From: Protopterus annectens | Lineage: Eukaryota > Chordata > Ceratodontiformes > Protopteridae | Assembly (NCBI RefSeq): GCF_019279795.1 | Contig: NC_056749.1 | Location: 571,332,986 to 571,396,985 of the forward strand | Direction of reading: 5' to 3' | DNA length: 64,000 nt | Shown: positions 22,401 through 33,249 of the stretch, piece after piece | Layout of the letters: every line of letters begins with the position of its first letter | Numbering within the stretch: position 1 is the stretch's first letter | The notes under the pieces: generated by a model | What the model saw: only the letters and a program-made list of their open reading frames with translations | What the model was told of the DNA's origin: nothing | The model's database searches: none | Program-made: the position numbers and the translations under genes

Positions 22401-25400
22401 AGGGAGCTGCCAAAAGGCAAGTGCTTGGCATTCGAAGGGGGAAGTCATTGGGACTGTTTCCTGTAAGGTTGTGACTTGTCTTCATCTCCTTTTGGGGTTG
22501 AAGCACCCCACTGTCATGGTCTGTAAGAGCCTTGGGGCTGAGATCTGCCTCTTGGGCGTCTGTATCTGCCTCTTTGTGGTCTGTCTGACACTGGAAAGGA
22601 CCAATTCTTTGAAGGCCAACTTCTGCTAAATCGAGATGGCTGTACCTGTAAGAAATCCTTCACTGTTTGCATAGATTTTGCCTTATCCTCCATTTTCTTT
22701 AATACATCTTCTGCCTTAACATCAAATAAAATATCCTGCTGTAAAGGAGCATCCAATAATTTAGCCTTAACATGATCAGGTAAACCTTGTTCTTTTAATC
22801 AAGCATGCCTTTGAATCACAGACCCTGTAACTGCTGCTCTACAAGAAGCCTCTAATGAATCAAAATCACATTGCAGAGTATGTTTTCCCATTTGTTCAGC
22901 TGCATGCAATAAATCCTGCATTTCCTTATAGTCAGAATGTTCTGAACTTGTAATCATTTTCTGTTTTAACTGAGACATTAAATATTGTTGGTATTTAAGC
23001 ATGTGAAACTGGCAATTTAAAGCCCTCACTGCTAAAGTTGCAGAAGTGTAAACTTTCTTCCCCCATCTGTCTAATGCTCTAGAATCCATCCCTGTCAGAG
23101 GGAACTGGATTCTTAGCTGTGGAAGCCTTTACCCCTTTGGGACCCTGGGAAATAGTTTCTGGGTCAGCAACAGAGTTTTTATAAAGAAATTTGTGAGAGT
23201 CAGGGACTCTGTAGTACCTGTCTGGCTTGACTGGAGCAGGGGGCAAAGAATAAGGATTTAAACTGGATTCAGAGAACACATCATCCACAATATCTAACAC
23301 TGGCGGAATAGCAAGGGGTCTGTGCTGAGGTTATAAAAGGAAGTCTATGAGCCTTTTGTTGCATTCTGAGTAATCCTGACCCTCCCAATGGAAATGCTCC
23401 CTCATGGTATGTAAAGTTTCCTCAAAAGAATAATCCTCAAGAGGAGAGGCTGAAGGAATTGATTCTTCAGCATCAGAGTCCTCCACAGGGGGTAAAGAGT
23501 ATCCCTGGTCTGAAGAGGAATCAGAAGAAATGGAAACCTGGTCAGAGGAATCATAGTCTGTATCCTGCCTAGGCCTTTTATCAGGATGAGGATGGGTACC
23601 CCTGATCAGAGTAATTAAGTCTTCGGCCATTTTGAGCATCAGTTTTTTAGGCATGGAGGCCTGTCCAGGTGAATGCTGTACTTGCTTCTTTGTCTTTAAT
23701 GGAGTTTTAGACTTGGCTGTAGTTTTTATGGTAAGCTGTGAAGGTCTGAAAACACCCTCAGAAGCCGATGTCTGCTCAGCGGCTCCGGACCCATCTGAAG
23801 GGTTAGTTTCTGTAGGCCCAACACCTTGAGTATCCAGAGGCCTAGACATCTCCACATGGGAGTCGGAGGCGGCCTGTGGCTCTGAGGTAGCGGGTGTCAG
23901 GGGCTGGAAAAGCACTTCACTGAGAACCGACGACTGGCCTAGAAGAGGCTTCATCGTCAGTTTTGAGCCTCGGATGCCTGTCCTTATCCTTGTCTTTGCA
24001 TTTTTTGTGAATTCCAGTCGTCAGTTGTTCCGACGGCATGGTATAATTAAACCTTCGGCCAAAGTAATGGCGAGCAAAATTAAACCGATGTTTAATAGTG
24101 CATTTGTTAAATCTAGCACAAAACTGACAACTAGTGACGTCGTGGGTTGGGCCTAGGCATGGAATACAGTAAGAATGAAAATCCTTACGAGGTATTTGCT
24201 TCCCACAAGAAATACAATTATTAACTTTTACTGACATCGGTCTGAGGCAAGAAAAAGTTTCCCCAATGGGGTAGTTAACTTTACTGAAAACTTTGGTTCT
24301 GAAATTCGAATTGAAAATTTCAGGAGTCGGCCGACCGGCACTTTCGAACTGCTTTTGCTTCGGCACCGCGCGGCAAGAAAGACTGGGGAAAATGTCATCG
24401 GCTGCATCTTATATACCCCTGGTGCACTGATGTCAGGGAAGGGGTGACAGCAACCGACGCCGGACCAAGACTTTGCAACTCTGGCCGACTGCAGGACCGC
24501 CTGATGGCAGGATAACCCAAGTGTAATGACTGCAGCAGTGAAACATGATGAACATCTGGTATCCTTAGAGCCCAAGAAGCAGGATACCTTTAAGAAATTG
24601 TTTGACTTTAAAAAAGAAGCCAAAGAAGGATTCAAGGGCAGACATGCAGAAATGACTGACAAATGGCCCTTCACAGAAGAATAGGCCAAGCCAGACTGGA
24701 GCACCTCACAAATAGGAGAGGACCAAAGGGACCCCACTGAAAAAAGGGTCCTGACTACAAGCATGGCACCAAAAAGAAAATCTTTTCCATTTGGACTTAT
24801 AAGATTTTCTGGTTGAGGGTTTATTTTCCTTCTGTAAAACCCTAAGCATGTCCTCAGAAAAGAGGTGCCTGAAATTAATCAAAGTCATCCTCAGTGTAAT
24901 TGAAGAGTGGACAAGTGAGGATGGATGAGAGACCCCTTATCCTGTGTGAGGAGGTCCAACTGATGAGGTAGCTTGTGGTGATTGCCCCTGGCTAGATGCA
25001 TTAAGTGGGGAACCAGTGCTGTCTTGGCCAAAAGGGAGTCAGTAGCATTTTGGGGAGTTCAGCTTAATTTTATGCAAGATGCTTGGAAGTAGATGAATGA
25101 GGGAAAGCATAAACATCCACTTCCAAGGAAAAGAAAGGGTGTCCATCTTCCACGCCAGATGTCATGGCACTCAAACAGAAGACAGGGAGCTGCCTGTTCA
25201 GAGGGGAGGCAAAAAGATCTACCTGAGAAATACCCCACTGATAGACAATGCCCAGAAACAAGTCTCTGTGAAGCATCCATTCGTGAGCCTGAGTTTTGAG
25301 CCTACTCAAAGATTCTGCTATTAGATTGTGCTCTGAAGGAATTTATACTGTCTGAAGAGTTAACTGATAACTGAGAGCTACCTCCCAGGCCTGAAGAACA

Positions 25401-28400
25401 ATCCCAAACAGCCAACAATTTGTGCCTCCCGGCTTGCTGACATACCACTTGTACACCTTTAAGGGGCCTAGAGAGAATGTAGGGTGAAAAGCTTGAAGGG
25501 CCACAATCAGAGCTCTCTTCTCTTTGATGTTGATATGGTTTGACTTCTGAAGGGTGAGCCAGAGAACCTGAATTTTCAGGTGAACAGTTCTTGAGAAGGA
25601 AATGGGGGCAGAAAGGCAGGCCTGGGTTGAGAGCAAACTGTTCAATTGACCACTCAAATTCCATTTTTAGACAAGGAAGAAAAGGTACACTGAAATTCAG
25701 AGGATGGTACTACTGCAGCTACATCAACATGAGGTACCACTGAAGCTTCCCCATATGCAGTCTGGCAAGAAGAAGCAATGGAACAGAACAGGCCATGAAT
25801 CTCAGGACCACCAAAAAAATTATCTGGCTGGAATGGCAATCAGAGGAAGAAGAGACTGAAAGAAGGCTGTCAAAACTTTTGGAGGTGGAAGACAAGCTAA
25901 CATTGGCATTGTCTGAATTCTGCATCCCAGACACACATGTCTCTGAGAAGGAGTCAGAACAGACATTTGGATGTTGATAGTGAACCCCAGACTTTGAAGA
26001 AGAGAGATGGTGAACTCCAGGTCCTGCACTGGGTGACTGGGAGAAGGTGCCTGAAGCAATAGGTCATCTAAATAAGGAAAAGTCTGAATGCCTTGGGGCC
26101 TGCAGAAAACAATCACAGAAGCTAGGCATTTTTGAATACCCTTGGGGAAGTAGAGAGGCCAAATGGCAAAGCAGAAAACTTAAAATGAGAGGAAGAAACA
26201 GAAAAATGTAAAAACTTCCTGAAAAGAGGGTCATTAGGAATATGAAGGTAAGCTTCCTTCAGATCCAAAGACACTAGAAAAGCCTGGGGTAGTAAAAGAG
26301 GAATCAGGGCTTGAAGAGTAAGCATCCAAAAAGAAGGGCCCTTGAGAAATGTGTTGAGTAAGGAAAGATCCAGAATAGGTCTCCAAGTACCCTCCTTTCA
26401 AGGAACCAGGAACATCCTGGAATAAAAACCTTTTCACTTTTGGGGCGGGGGAACTGGCTGAATAGTTCATTGGTTCAACAGGACACTAGGACTTCCAGGA
26501 AATGAGAAAGTTTCTCTATAACAGGTTGAGGAATCCCTGAAAAAGGAGGGAGAAACTTCCATACCATGAAATAACCCTGAAGGATGATAGAAAGAACCCA
26601 AGAGTCTGAAGTGATAAGAAGCCAATTTGGAAGACAAAGGGAAAGCCGAAAAGACAAAGGAACCTGGTCTAATAGTTGGGGGGGGGGGGGGATTGTCAAA
26701 AGAGAAGCAGGCTTATCAGATAAAGCAGTCTTCTGGGGTACTGAAACCTGAGAAGCCTTAGCAGAAGAGGTTCACCTACCATCCTTCCTTGGAGGCCTGG
26801 CAAGGCTATCTGCAGACAAAAGTAGATCTAGAAGGATAATTCCTCTGGAACTTAAGAGATAGGACAGACAAAAATATGTTTAAGGTCCTGCAAGACTTTT
26901 CTCTAGAAGAGACTTAAACAGGTCAGCAGTGGTAGTCATGTAAAGATTTCTATTATCCAAAGCAGCATCCAACAACTTGGCCTTAATGCCCTCAGACAAA
27001 GACTGGAGATGAAGCCAATAATAATGCCTCATGACACACCCAAAAGCCACCCTAGAAGAGGCATCAGCAGCATCACAGCTAAACTTAATAGAGTGTGAGC
27101 CACTTGAGAAGTAGAACCTAAAAAAGATGAGGCAGAAGATTTGCCTTCAGAATCAAGGAGGTCAAAAATAACCTGACAGGCCTGAGCAAATAGGGCCAGA
27201 GCATATCTGGTCATGTGGGTCTGGTAATTAATAGCCCTAAAGGCAAAGCAGACACAGTGTAAACCTTCTTACCAATCCTCTCCATTGCCCTACTATCCTT
27301 ATCAGAAGGCAAAAGTTTGGAAGAGAGCAAGAGCTTGGAAGGTTTATCAGAAGAGAATGACACCACAGCAGGATCAGCAGAAAGACACTTAAATAAAAAA
27401 AATGACAATCGTCAGGGACCTTATAGAATCTATCAGGGTTCTTAGCAGCAGGGGGTTGATTATCAGGAGACTTGGAAGCAGCAATGAAAGTGCCTAACAA
27501 GACAGCCAACACAGGAGCAACTACAGAAGGTTTAGGAGTATACACCTGAAGCAACTCATAATATCTCCTCTGAATATCAGAGACATAAGAAAAATCCCAC
27601 TTAAAGTATTCCATCTTCCTAGCAATTGTGTCCTCAAAGGACGATTCCTCAAAAAGAGACTCAGGGCTAATAGACTCCTCCTCATCAGAACCATAAGCCA
27701 AAGGTGAAGGCATCTGTCAGGAACAGGTAAAAGACCCTTCATCAGATGCTCAATCCTCATCCAAAGAATCTGGTTCCCTATGGCATTTAGAAGGGGCAGA
27801 GGTCTAAGGAAGAGCAGGCACCAAAACCTCCTTAAGGAGGCTTCAGAACCATCAAGGCACCAAACAAGCCCTAAGCAAACTCTTGCCATTCCCTTTGAGG
27901 ATCTTTAGGATGAACCAAAACATGCTTAATCTTTTTGTTTTTTCTTGAAAAGGATGTCAGCCCTAACAATTACTGGAAGTTCCGACCCAGGGCGATATTC
28001 AATAAGAGTACCTGAAAACTCCTCCCTGACCAATATCTGCAGAATCCCTGTTGGACCCTCAGAAATAATCAACCCCAGTTTCCCCTCGATGTTCAGAGCA
28101 AACACCTGCAAAGCCTCAGATCATGTGTGAAAAGATGGATCCATGCTGGCCTGTGACAGTGGAGGCTGGACAGCTACAGAATCCATTAAGAACCTCCTTC
28201 TTAACTAGTGGGAGTATCTCAGGGTTAATGGATTCCACCATGCTACTCTGGGCTAAATGTTTAAGCCACTGGTTTTCAGGATAAATGGGCAGGGAAGATA
28301 AATGGTTTCTGAGTGCCTTAGGCAAAAATGTCTTACAGATACTACAAAAGGTATGGTTGTGGGCAGCACAAAACAAAAGAGACACTGTTCACGACAATCC

Positions 28401-28454
28401 TGATGGAGAATTTGCCTTCCACACTGACATCTTCCCTTCTTGGGAATTTATTCA

Positions 28455-29510
28455 GAGCTTTTCTTTGCCTAGTTCGGACACCTGTGACTACAAAACTTGG
28501 ATTGTTTCTAAAACCATCTGGACCTACAAAGCTTTTGCACTTGCTCTGTCTCAAAGCTGTTTAATACTTCTGTCTTGCATTTGTTGATTTGGTTGAATTT
28601 ATCATTATTTTCCAGCCTGCACTTGTTAAATAAATGCCATATGTTTATAACTGTACTGCTCTTAGGTTGTTTTAACAGTATTCTGAAATTTCCCAGCTTC
28701 CTCTGATACTGTAAAAGTTGTTCTGAATTTGCCAAAGTTCTCCTGAGTCTGCCAAAATATTTCTAAGTTTTGCAAAGTTTTTCTATGTTGCTGAAGTTCT
28801 CTTGTTTGTGAACTTTTTCCTGTATTTTGTGAATATTTCTCAGGGTTAGTGAACTTATTTCCAAGGATTCCTGATACTGCATTAATTCTGACACATGTTG
28901 TAAAGCATTTGTTACTGCACTTGAGCTCAAAACCAGTTCATTTTACATTAAGAGGGCTCTTCTGCACTCTGGTTGGAGCAGAAAGCTGAATTCAACCGAT
29001 CCAAGTTGGGGACTGCTAGTGGAAAACTAATTGTGTGTTTATCTGATTGGCCTGAGGTCTTAACTGTGTAAAATTCTTTCATCCTGCTGGTATAAAATAA
29101 TTACATTTTTGTGAGACTGTGTTCATTTTGTATTTAGAGCTTCCCTGTGCCTGGCTTGGACACCTGTGACAACAAGACTTGAATTGCTTCCAAAACCATC
29201 TGGACCTACAAAGGTGATACAAGTATTTTTTGCACTTACTCCGTCTCAGTGCTACTTAATACTTCTGTGCTGCATTTATCAATTTATATGAATTTATCAC
29301 TGTTTTTCAGCTTTCACTTGTTGAAAACAGTTTGTTTTACATTGAGAAGAGTCTTTTGCACTCTGGTGGGAGCAGAGAGCTGAATTCAACCAATCCAAGT
29401 TGGAGACCACTGGTGGAAAGCTTATTGTATGCTAATTGGTCTGAGGGCTTAACTGGGTAAGTCCTTCATCCTGTTGGTATAAAAGCCAATGCACAAATGT
29501 GGTTCCATGT
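28455..29510 (+). mobile_element. Split direct repeat structure (A1-internal-B1-A2-B2)
   Basis: Module A occurs at about 28,455-28,640 and 29,137-29,323 (shared words GACACCTGTGAC and ACCATCTGGACCTACAAAG). Module B occurs at about 28,931-29,137 and 29,323-29,510 (shared words AGCTGAATTCAACC and GGTATAAAA). The order A-internal-B-A-B is that of split direct repeats of PAT/Ngaro-type YR retrotransposons, but the internal part is only about 290 bp and non-coding. An LTR-like or Penelope-like tandem terminal repeat is an alternative. TATA-like sequences lie in both B modules. Treated as a fossil; broken or non-autonomous. Confidence 0.5.
28712..28875. repeat. Degenerate 20-bp minisatellite, about 8 copies
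   Basis: Successive 20-mers such as AAAGTTGTTCTGAATTTGCC, AAAGTTCTCCTGAGTCTGCC and AAAATATTTCTAAGTTTTGC run head to tail with increasing divergence. They form most of the internal part of the split-repeat structure. Confidence 0.7.
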
Positions 29511-29833
29511 GCCTTGTATATACGCAAATCTCTACAGTTTAAAATCCTCTATAGGAAACACTCTCAGTAATCTCCCACTGTTCACAGCTGCTCAGAGAGC
29601 TGCCAGTTTGTGCAGATGGTGGTGCCACTGCAGGTCATCTAATAGTACACTACTAAACACTCTCACTTTGATTTTTAAGTGACTCTCCCCTAGACCTTCC
29701 CATCTACTAGGGATCTAGTATAATGGCTAGATGCTTTTCTGTCATCTTTGTTTCTGGCCTGGTGGATATGGTTATCCTGAGGCAGTGAAGTAACTGCCTC
29801 ATGTTTACTGACAATTATTTAATTTTAGTAAAG

Positions 29834-32800
29834 AACCCAGCCACTGGGGATGCACAAGCCAGTGCATTTCTTTGTGCCGGTCCCAAGCCCGGATAAATGG
29901 GGAGGGTTGCGTCAGGAAGGGCATCCGGCGTAAAACTTCTGCCAAAAATTACTGATGCGGATAACTTTTCATAATTGCATACCGGATCGGTCGAGGCCCG
30001 GGTTAACAATGACCACCACCAGTACTGTTAGCCAACAGGGTGCTGGCGGAAATTGGGCTACTGTTGGCCGAAGGAGAAGAGGAGGGCGAAGGCATGCCCG
30101 AAGGCAGGAAGATAGGAGGAAGGTTAGGAGTGTGGTAGTGAGGGTAGGAACTTTGAATGTTGGCAGTATGACTGGTATAGGAAGAGAGCTAGCTGATATG
30201 ATGGAGAGAAGGAAGGTTGATATATTGTGTGTGCAAGAGACCAGATGGAAGGGAAGTAAGGCCAGGGGTTAAGGAAACGAGTTCAAATTGTTTTATCATG
30301 GTGTGGATGGCAGGAGAAATGGGGTAGGGGTTATACTAAAGGAACAATATGCCAAGAGTGTTTTAGATGTGAAGAGAGTGTCTGACAGAGTGATGTTTAT
30401 GAAGCTCGAAATTGATGGTGTAATGATGAATGTTGTTAGTGCATATGCTCCACAAGTTGGGTGTGTGATGGATGAGAAAGAGAAATTTTGGAGTGAGTTG
30501 GATGAAGTTGTGGTGAGTGTACCCAAGGGTGAGAGACTAGTGATTGGAGCGGACTTTAATGGGCACGTTGGTGAAGTGAACAGAGGGGATGAGGAAGTGA
30601 TGGGTAGGTATGGTGTTAAGGAGAGGAATGCAGAAGGTCAGATGATTGTGGATTTTGCGAAAAGGATGGAAATGGCTGTGGTGAATACGTATTTTAAGTA
30701 GAGGGAGGAGCATAGGGTGACGTACAAGAGTGGAGGAAGATGCTCACAGGTGGATTATATCCTATGTAGGAGGGCCAGTCTGAAGGAGATTGGAGACTGT
30801 AAAGTGGTGGCAGGGGAAAGTGTAGTTAAGCAGCATGGAATGGTGGTATGTAGAATGACGTTGGTGATCAAGAAGAGGAGGAGGAGTGTGAAAGCTGTGC
30901 CAGGGATTAAATGGTGGAAGTTAAAAAAGGGTGATTGTGAAGTGGAGTTTAGGGAAGAGTTAAGACAGGCACTGGGAGGCAGTGGAGAGTTACCGAATAG
31001 CTGGGTAACTACAGCAGAACTAGTAAGGGTGACTGCTAGAAAGGTGCTTGGTGTGACATCTGGACAGAGGAAGGAGGACAAGGAGACCTGGTGGTGGAAT
31101 GAGGAAGTACAGGAGAGTATACAGAGGAAGAGGCTGGTGAAGAAGAAGTGGGATTGTCAAAGAGATGAAAAAAGTAGACATGAGTATAAGGAGATGAGGC
31201 ACATGGCAAAGAGAGAGGTGGCGAAAGCTAAGGATAAGGCATATGGAGAGTTGTACGAGAGATTGGACACTAAAGAGGGAGAAAAGGACCTGTACCGATT
31301 AGCTAGACAGAGGGACAGAGCTGGGAAAGATGTGCAGCAAGTAAGGGTGATAAAGGATAGTGAGGAAAAGGTACTCACAAGAGAGGAGAGTGTGCTGAGT
31401 AGATGGAAAGAGTATTTTGAGAGGCTGATGAATGAAGAGAATGAGAAAGAAAGAAGGTTGGATGATGTGGGGATAGTGAATCAGGAAGTGAAACAGATTA
31501 GCAAGGAGGAAGTAAGGGCAGCTATGAAGAGGATGAAGAATGGAAAGGCTGTTGGCCCAGATGACATACCAATGGAAGCATGGAGGTGCTTAGGAGAAAT
31601 GGCAGTGAAATTTCTAACTAGATTGTTTAATGAAATTTTGGAAAGTCAGAGGATGCCTGAGGAGTGGAGAAAAAGTGTTTTGGTACCTATCTTTAAGAAT
31701 AAGGGTGATGCGCACAGCTGCAGTAACTACAGAGGGATAAAACTGATTAGTCACAGCTTGAAGTTATGGGAAAGAGTAGTGGAAGCAAGGTTAAGAAGGG
31801 AGGTGATGATTAGTGATCAGCAGTATGGTTTCATGCCAGGAAAGAGCACTACAGATGCAATGTTTGCTCTGAGAGTGTTGGAGAAATACAGAGAAGGTCA
31901 GAAGGAGTTGCATTGTGTCTTTGTAGACTTGGAGAAAGAATATGACAGGGTGCCTAGAGAAGAGTTGTGGTATTGTATGAGGAAGTCAGGAGTGGCAGAG
32001 AAGTACGTAAGAGTGGTACAAGATATGTATGAGGGTAGTGTGACAGTGGTGAGGACTGCAGTGGGAGTGACAGATCCGTTTAAGGTGGAGGTGGGATTAC
32101 ATCAAGGATCAGCTCTGAGTCCTTTCTTATTTGCAGTGGTGATGGACAGGTTGACAGATGAGATCAGACAGGAGGCCCTGTGGACTATGATGTTTGCAGA
32201 TGACATTGTGATCTGTAGTGAGAGTAGGAATCAGGTTGAGGAGACTCTGGAGAGGTGGAGATATACTCTAGAGAGCAGAGGAATGAAGGTCAGCAGGGCT
32301 AAGACAGAATATATGTGTGTAAATGAGAGGGAGGGTAGAAGAATGGTGAGGATGCAGGAGTAGAGTTGGTAAAGGTGGACGAATTTAAGTACTTGGGATC
32401 AACAGTTCAGAGTAATGGTGAATGTGGAAGAGAGGTGAAGAAGAGAGTACAGGCAGGGTGGAATGGGTGGAGAAGAGTGTCAGGAGTGATTTGTGACAGA
32501 CGGGTACCAGTAAGAGTGAAAGGGAACATCTACAAGAGGGTAGTGAGACCAGCTATGTTATATGGGTTGAAGACAGTGGCATTGACAAAAAGGCAGGAGT
32601 CAGAGCTGGATGTGGCAGAGTTAAAGATGTTAAGATTTGCACTCGGTGTGACTAGGATGGATAGGATTAGGAATCAGTATATTAGAGGGTCAGCTCATGT
32701 TGGACAGTTTGGAGACAAAGCAAGAGAGATGAGATTGTGTTGGTTTGGACATGTGCTGAGGAGGGATGATGGGTATATTGGGAAAAAGATGCTAAGGATG

Positions 32801-32981
32801 GAGCTGCCAGGTAAGAGGAATAAAGGAAGGCCTAAGATAAGGTTTATGGACATGGTGAGAGAGGACATGCAGGTGGTTGGTGTGACAGAGCAAGATGCAG
32901 AGGATAGGAAGAAATGGAAAGAGATGATCCGCTGTGGTGACCCCTAACGGGAAAAGCCGAAAGAGAATTATGATGATGATG
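29834..32981 (+). mobile_element. RTE-clade LINE, essentially full length
   Basis: This non-LTR retrotransposon is bounded by a 17-bp target site duplication with one mismatch: ATTTAATTTTAGTAAAG at 29,817-29,833 and ATTTAATTTTAGAAAAG at 32,982-32,998. It has a short leader of about 175 bp, one long ORF (endonuclease then reverse transcriptase), a very short 3' UTR of about 35 bp and a GAT microsatellite tail. This layout and the protein text (CVQETRWKG, FADDIVICSE, IRCGDP end) match the RTE clade, in particular the Expander/RTE-X type common in fish. Only three disabling lesions were seen, so the insertion looks recent. It sits in the leader of DIRS copy D. Confidence 0.93.
30009..32947 (+). 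pseudogene. RTE LINE ORF: AP endonuclease-reverse transcriptase
   Basis: The frame starts at ATG 30,009 and ends with TAA at 32,945-32,947, about 980 codons, the usual size for RTE. Residues about 45-235 are the apurinic-type endonuclease (VGTLNVGSMTG, VQETRWKG, IGADFNGHVGE). Residues about 430-780 are the reverse transcriptase (NGKAVGPDDIP, SNYRGIKLISH, VFVDLEKEYDRV, GLHQGSALSPFLF). The catalytic FADD is at 32,193-32,204, near residue 729. The C-terminal part has EFKYLGSTVQSNGE and the WFGHV motif. Two in-frame stops (30,270-30,272 and 30,699-30,701) and one single-base frameshift near 32,361 disable it. The product would nick the target DNA and copy its own RNA in the nucleus. The same family's reverse transcriptase probably also moved the SINEs that share its tail. 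Confidence 0.92.
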
Positions 32982-33249
32982 ATTTAATTTTAGAAAAGCA
33001 AACACAGTGTGAGAGAGATGTAGATACAAAATGTTATTGGAGCTAAAGCTCTCACAAACACACACAAAAATGAAAACCAGGTTGTTAGCGTTACACCCAA
33101 AACACTCACTACCAACACTAAGGAACAAACACATAGACCCACATATGCGGAGGTAATCACTTGTAATTTACCCAAACCTCCAAGACTACCTAAAGACAGT
33201 ACCTCACAAAACACAATTCTGAAAATCATAGTAGCCCCACTTCAAAGCC

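Larger units (their letters stand above)
18978..24555 (-). mobile_element. DIRS-type retrotransposon, copy B, nested in copy D (fossil)
   Basis: A nearly full-length DIRS element of about 5.6 kb. Left terminal inverted repeat about 18,978-19,200; its complement is at about 24,380-24,555. Parts from right to left: gag-like (about 22,510-24,370, with a cysteine/histidine cluster near the start), reverse transcriptase (about 21,700-22,430, LVTLDLKEAYLHVPIR and YPYLDDCLIQ), RNase H (about 21,100-21,330), methylase-like segment (about 20,650-20,890) and tyrosine recombinase (about 19,500-20,500). The recombinase shows TSARRVSEL and HSTRATATS, the arginine and HxxR boxes. A long reading frame of about 850 codons survives, so it is younger than its host. 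It is broken, with only a handful of breaks. Confidence 0.92.
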
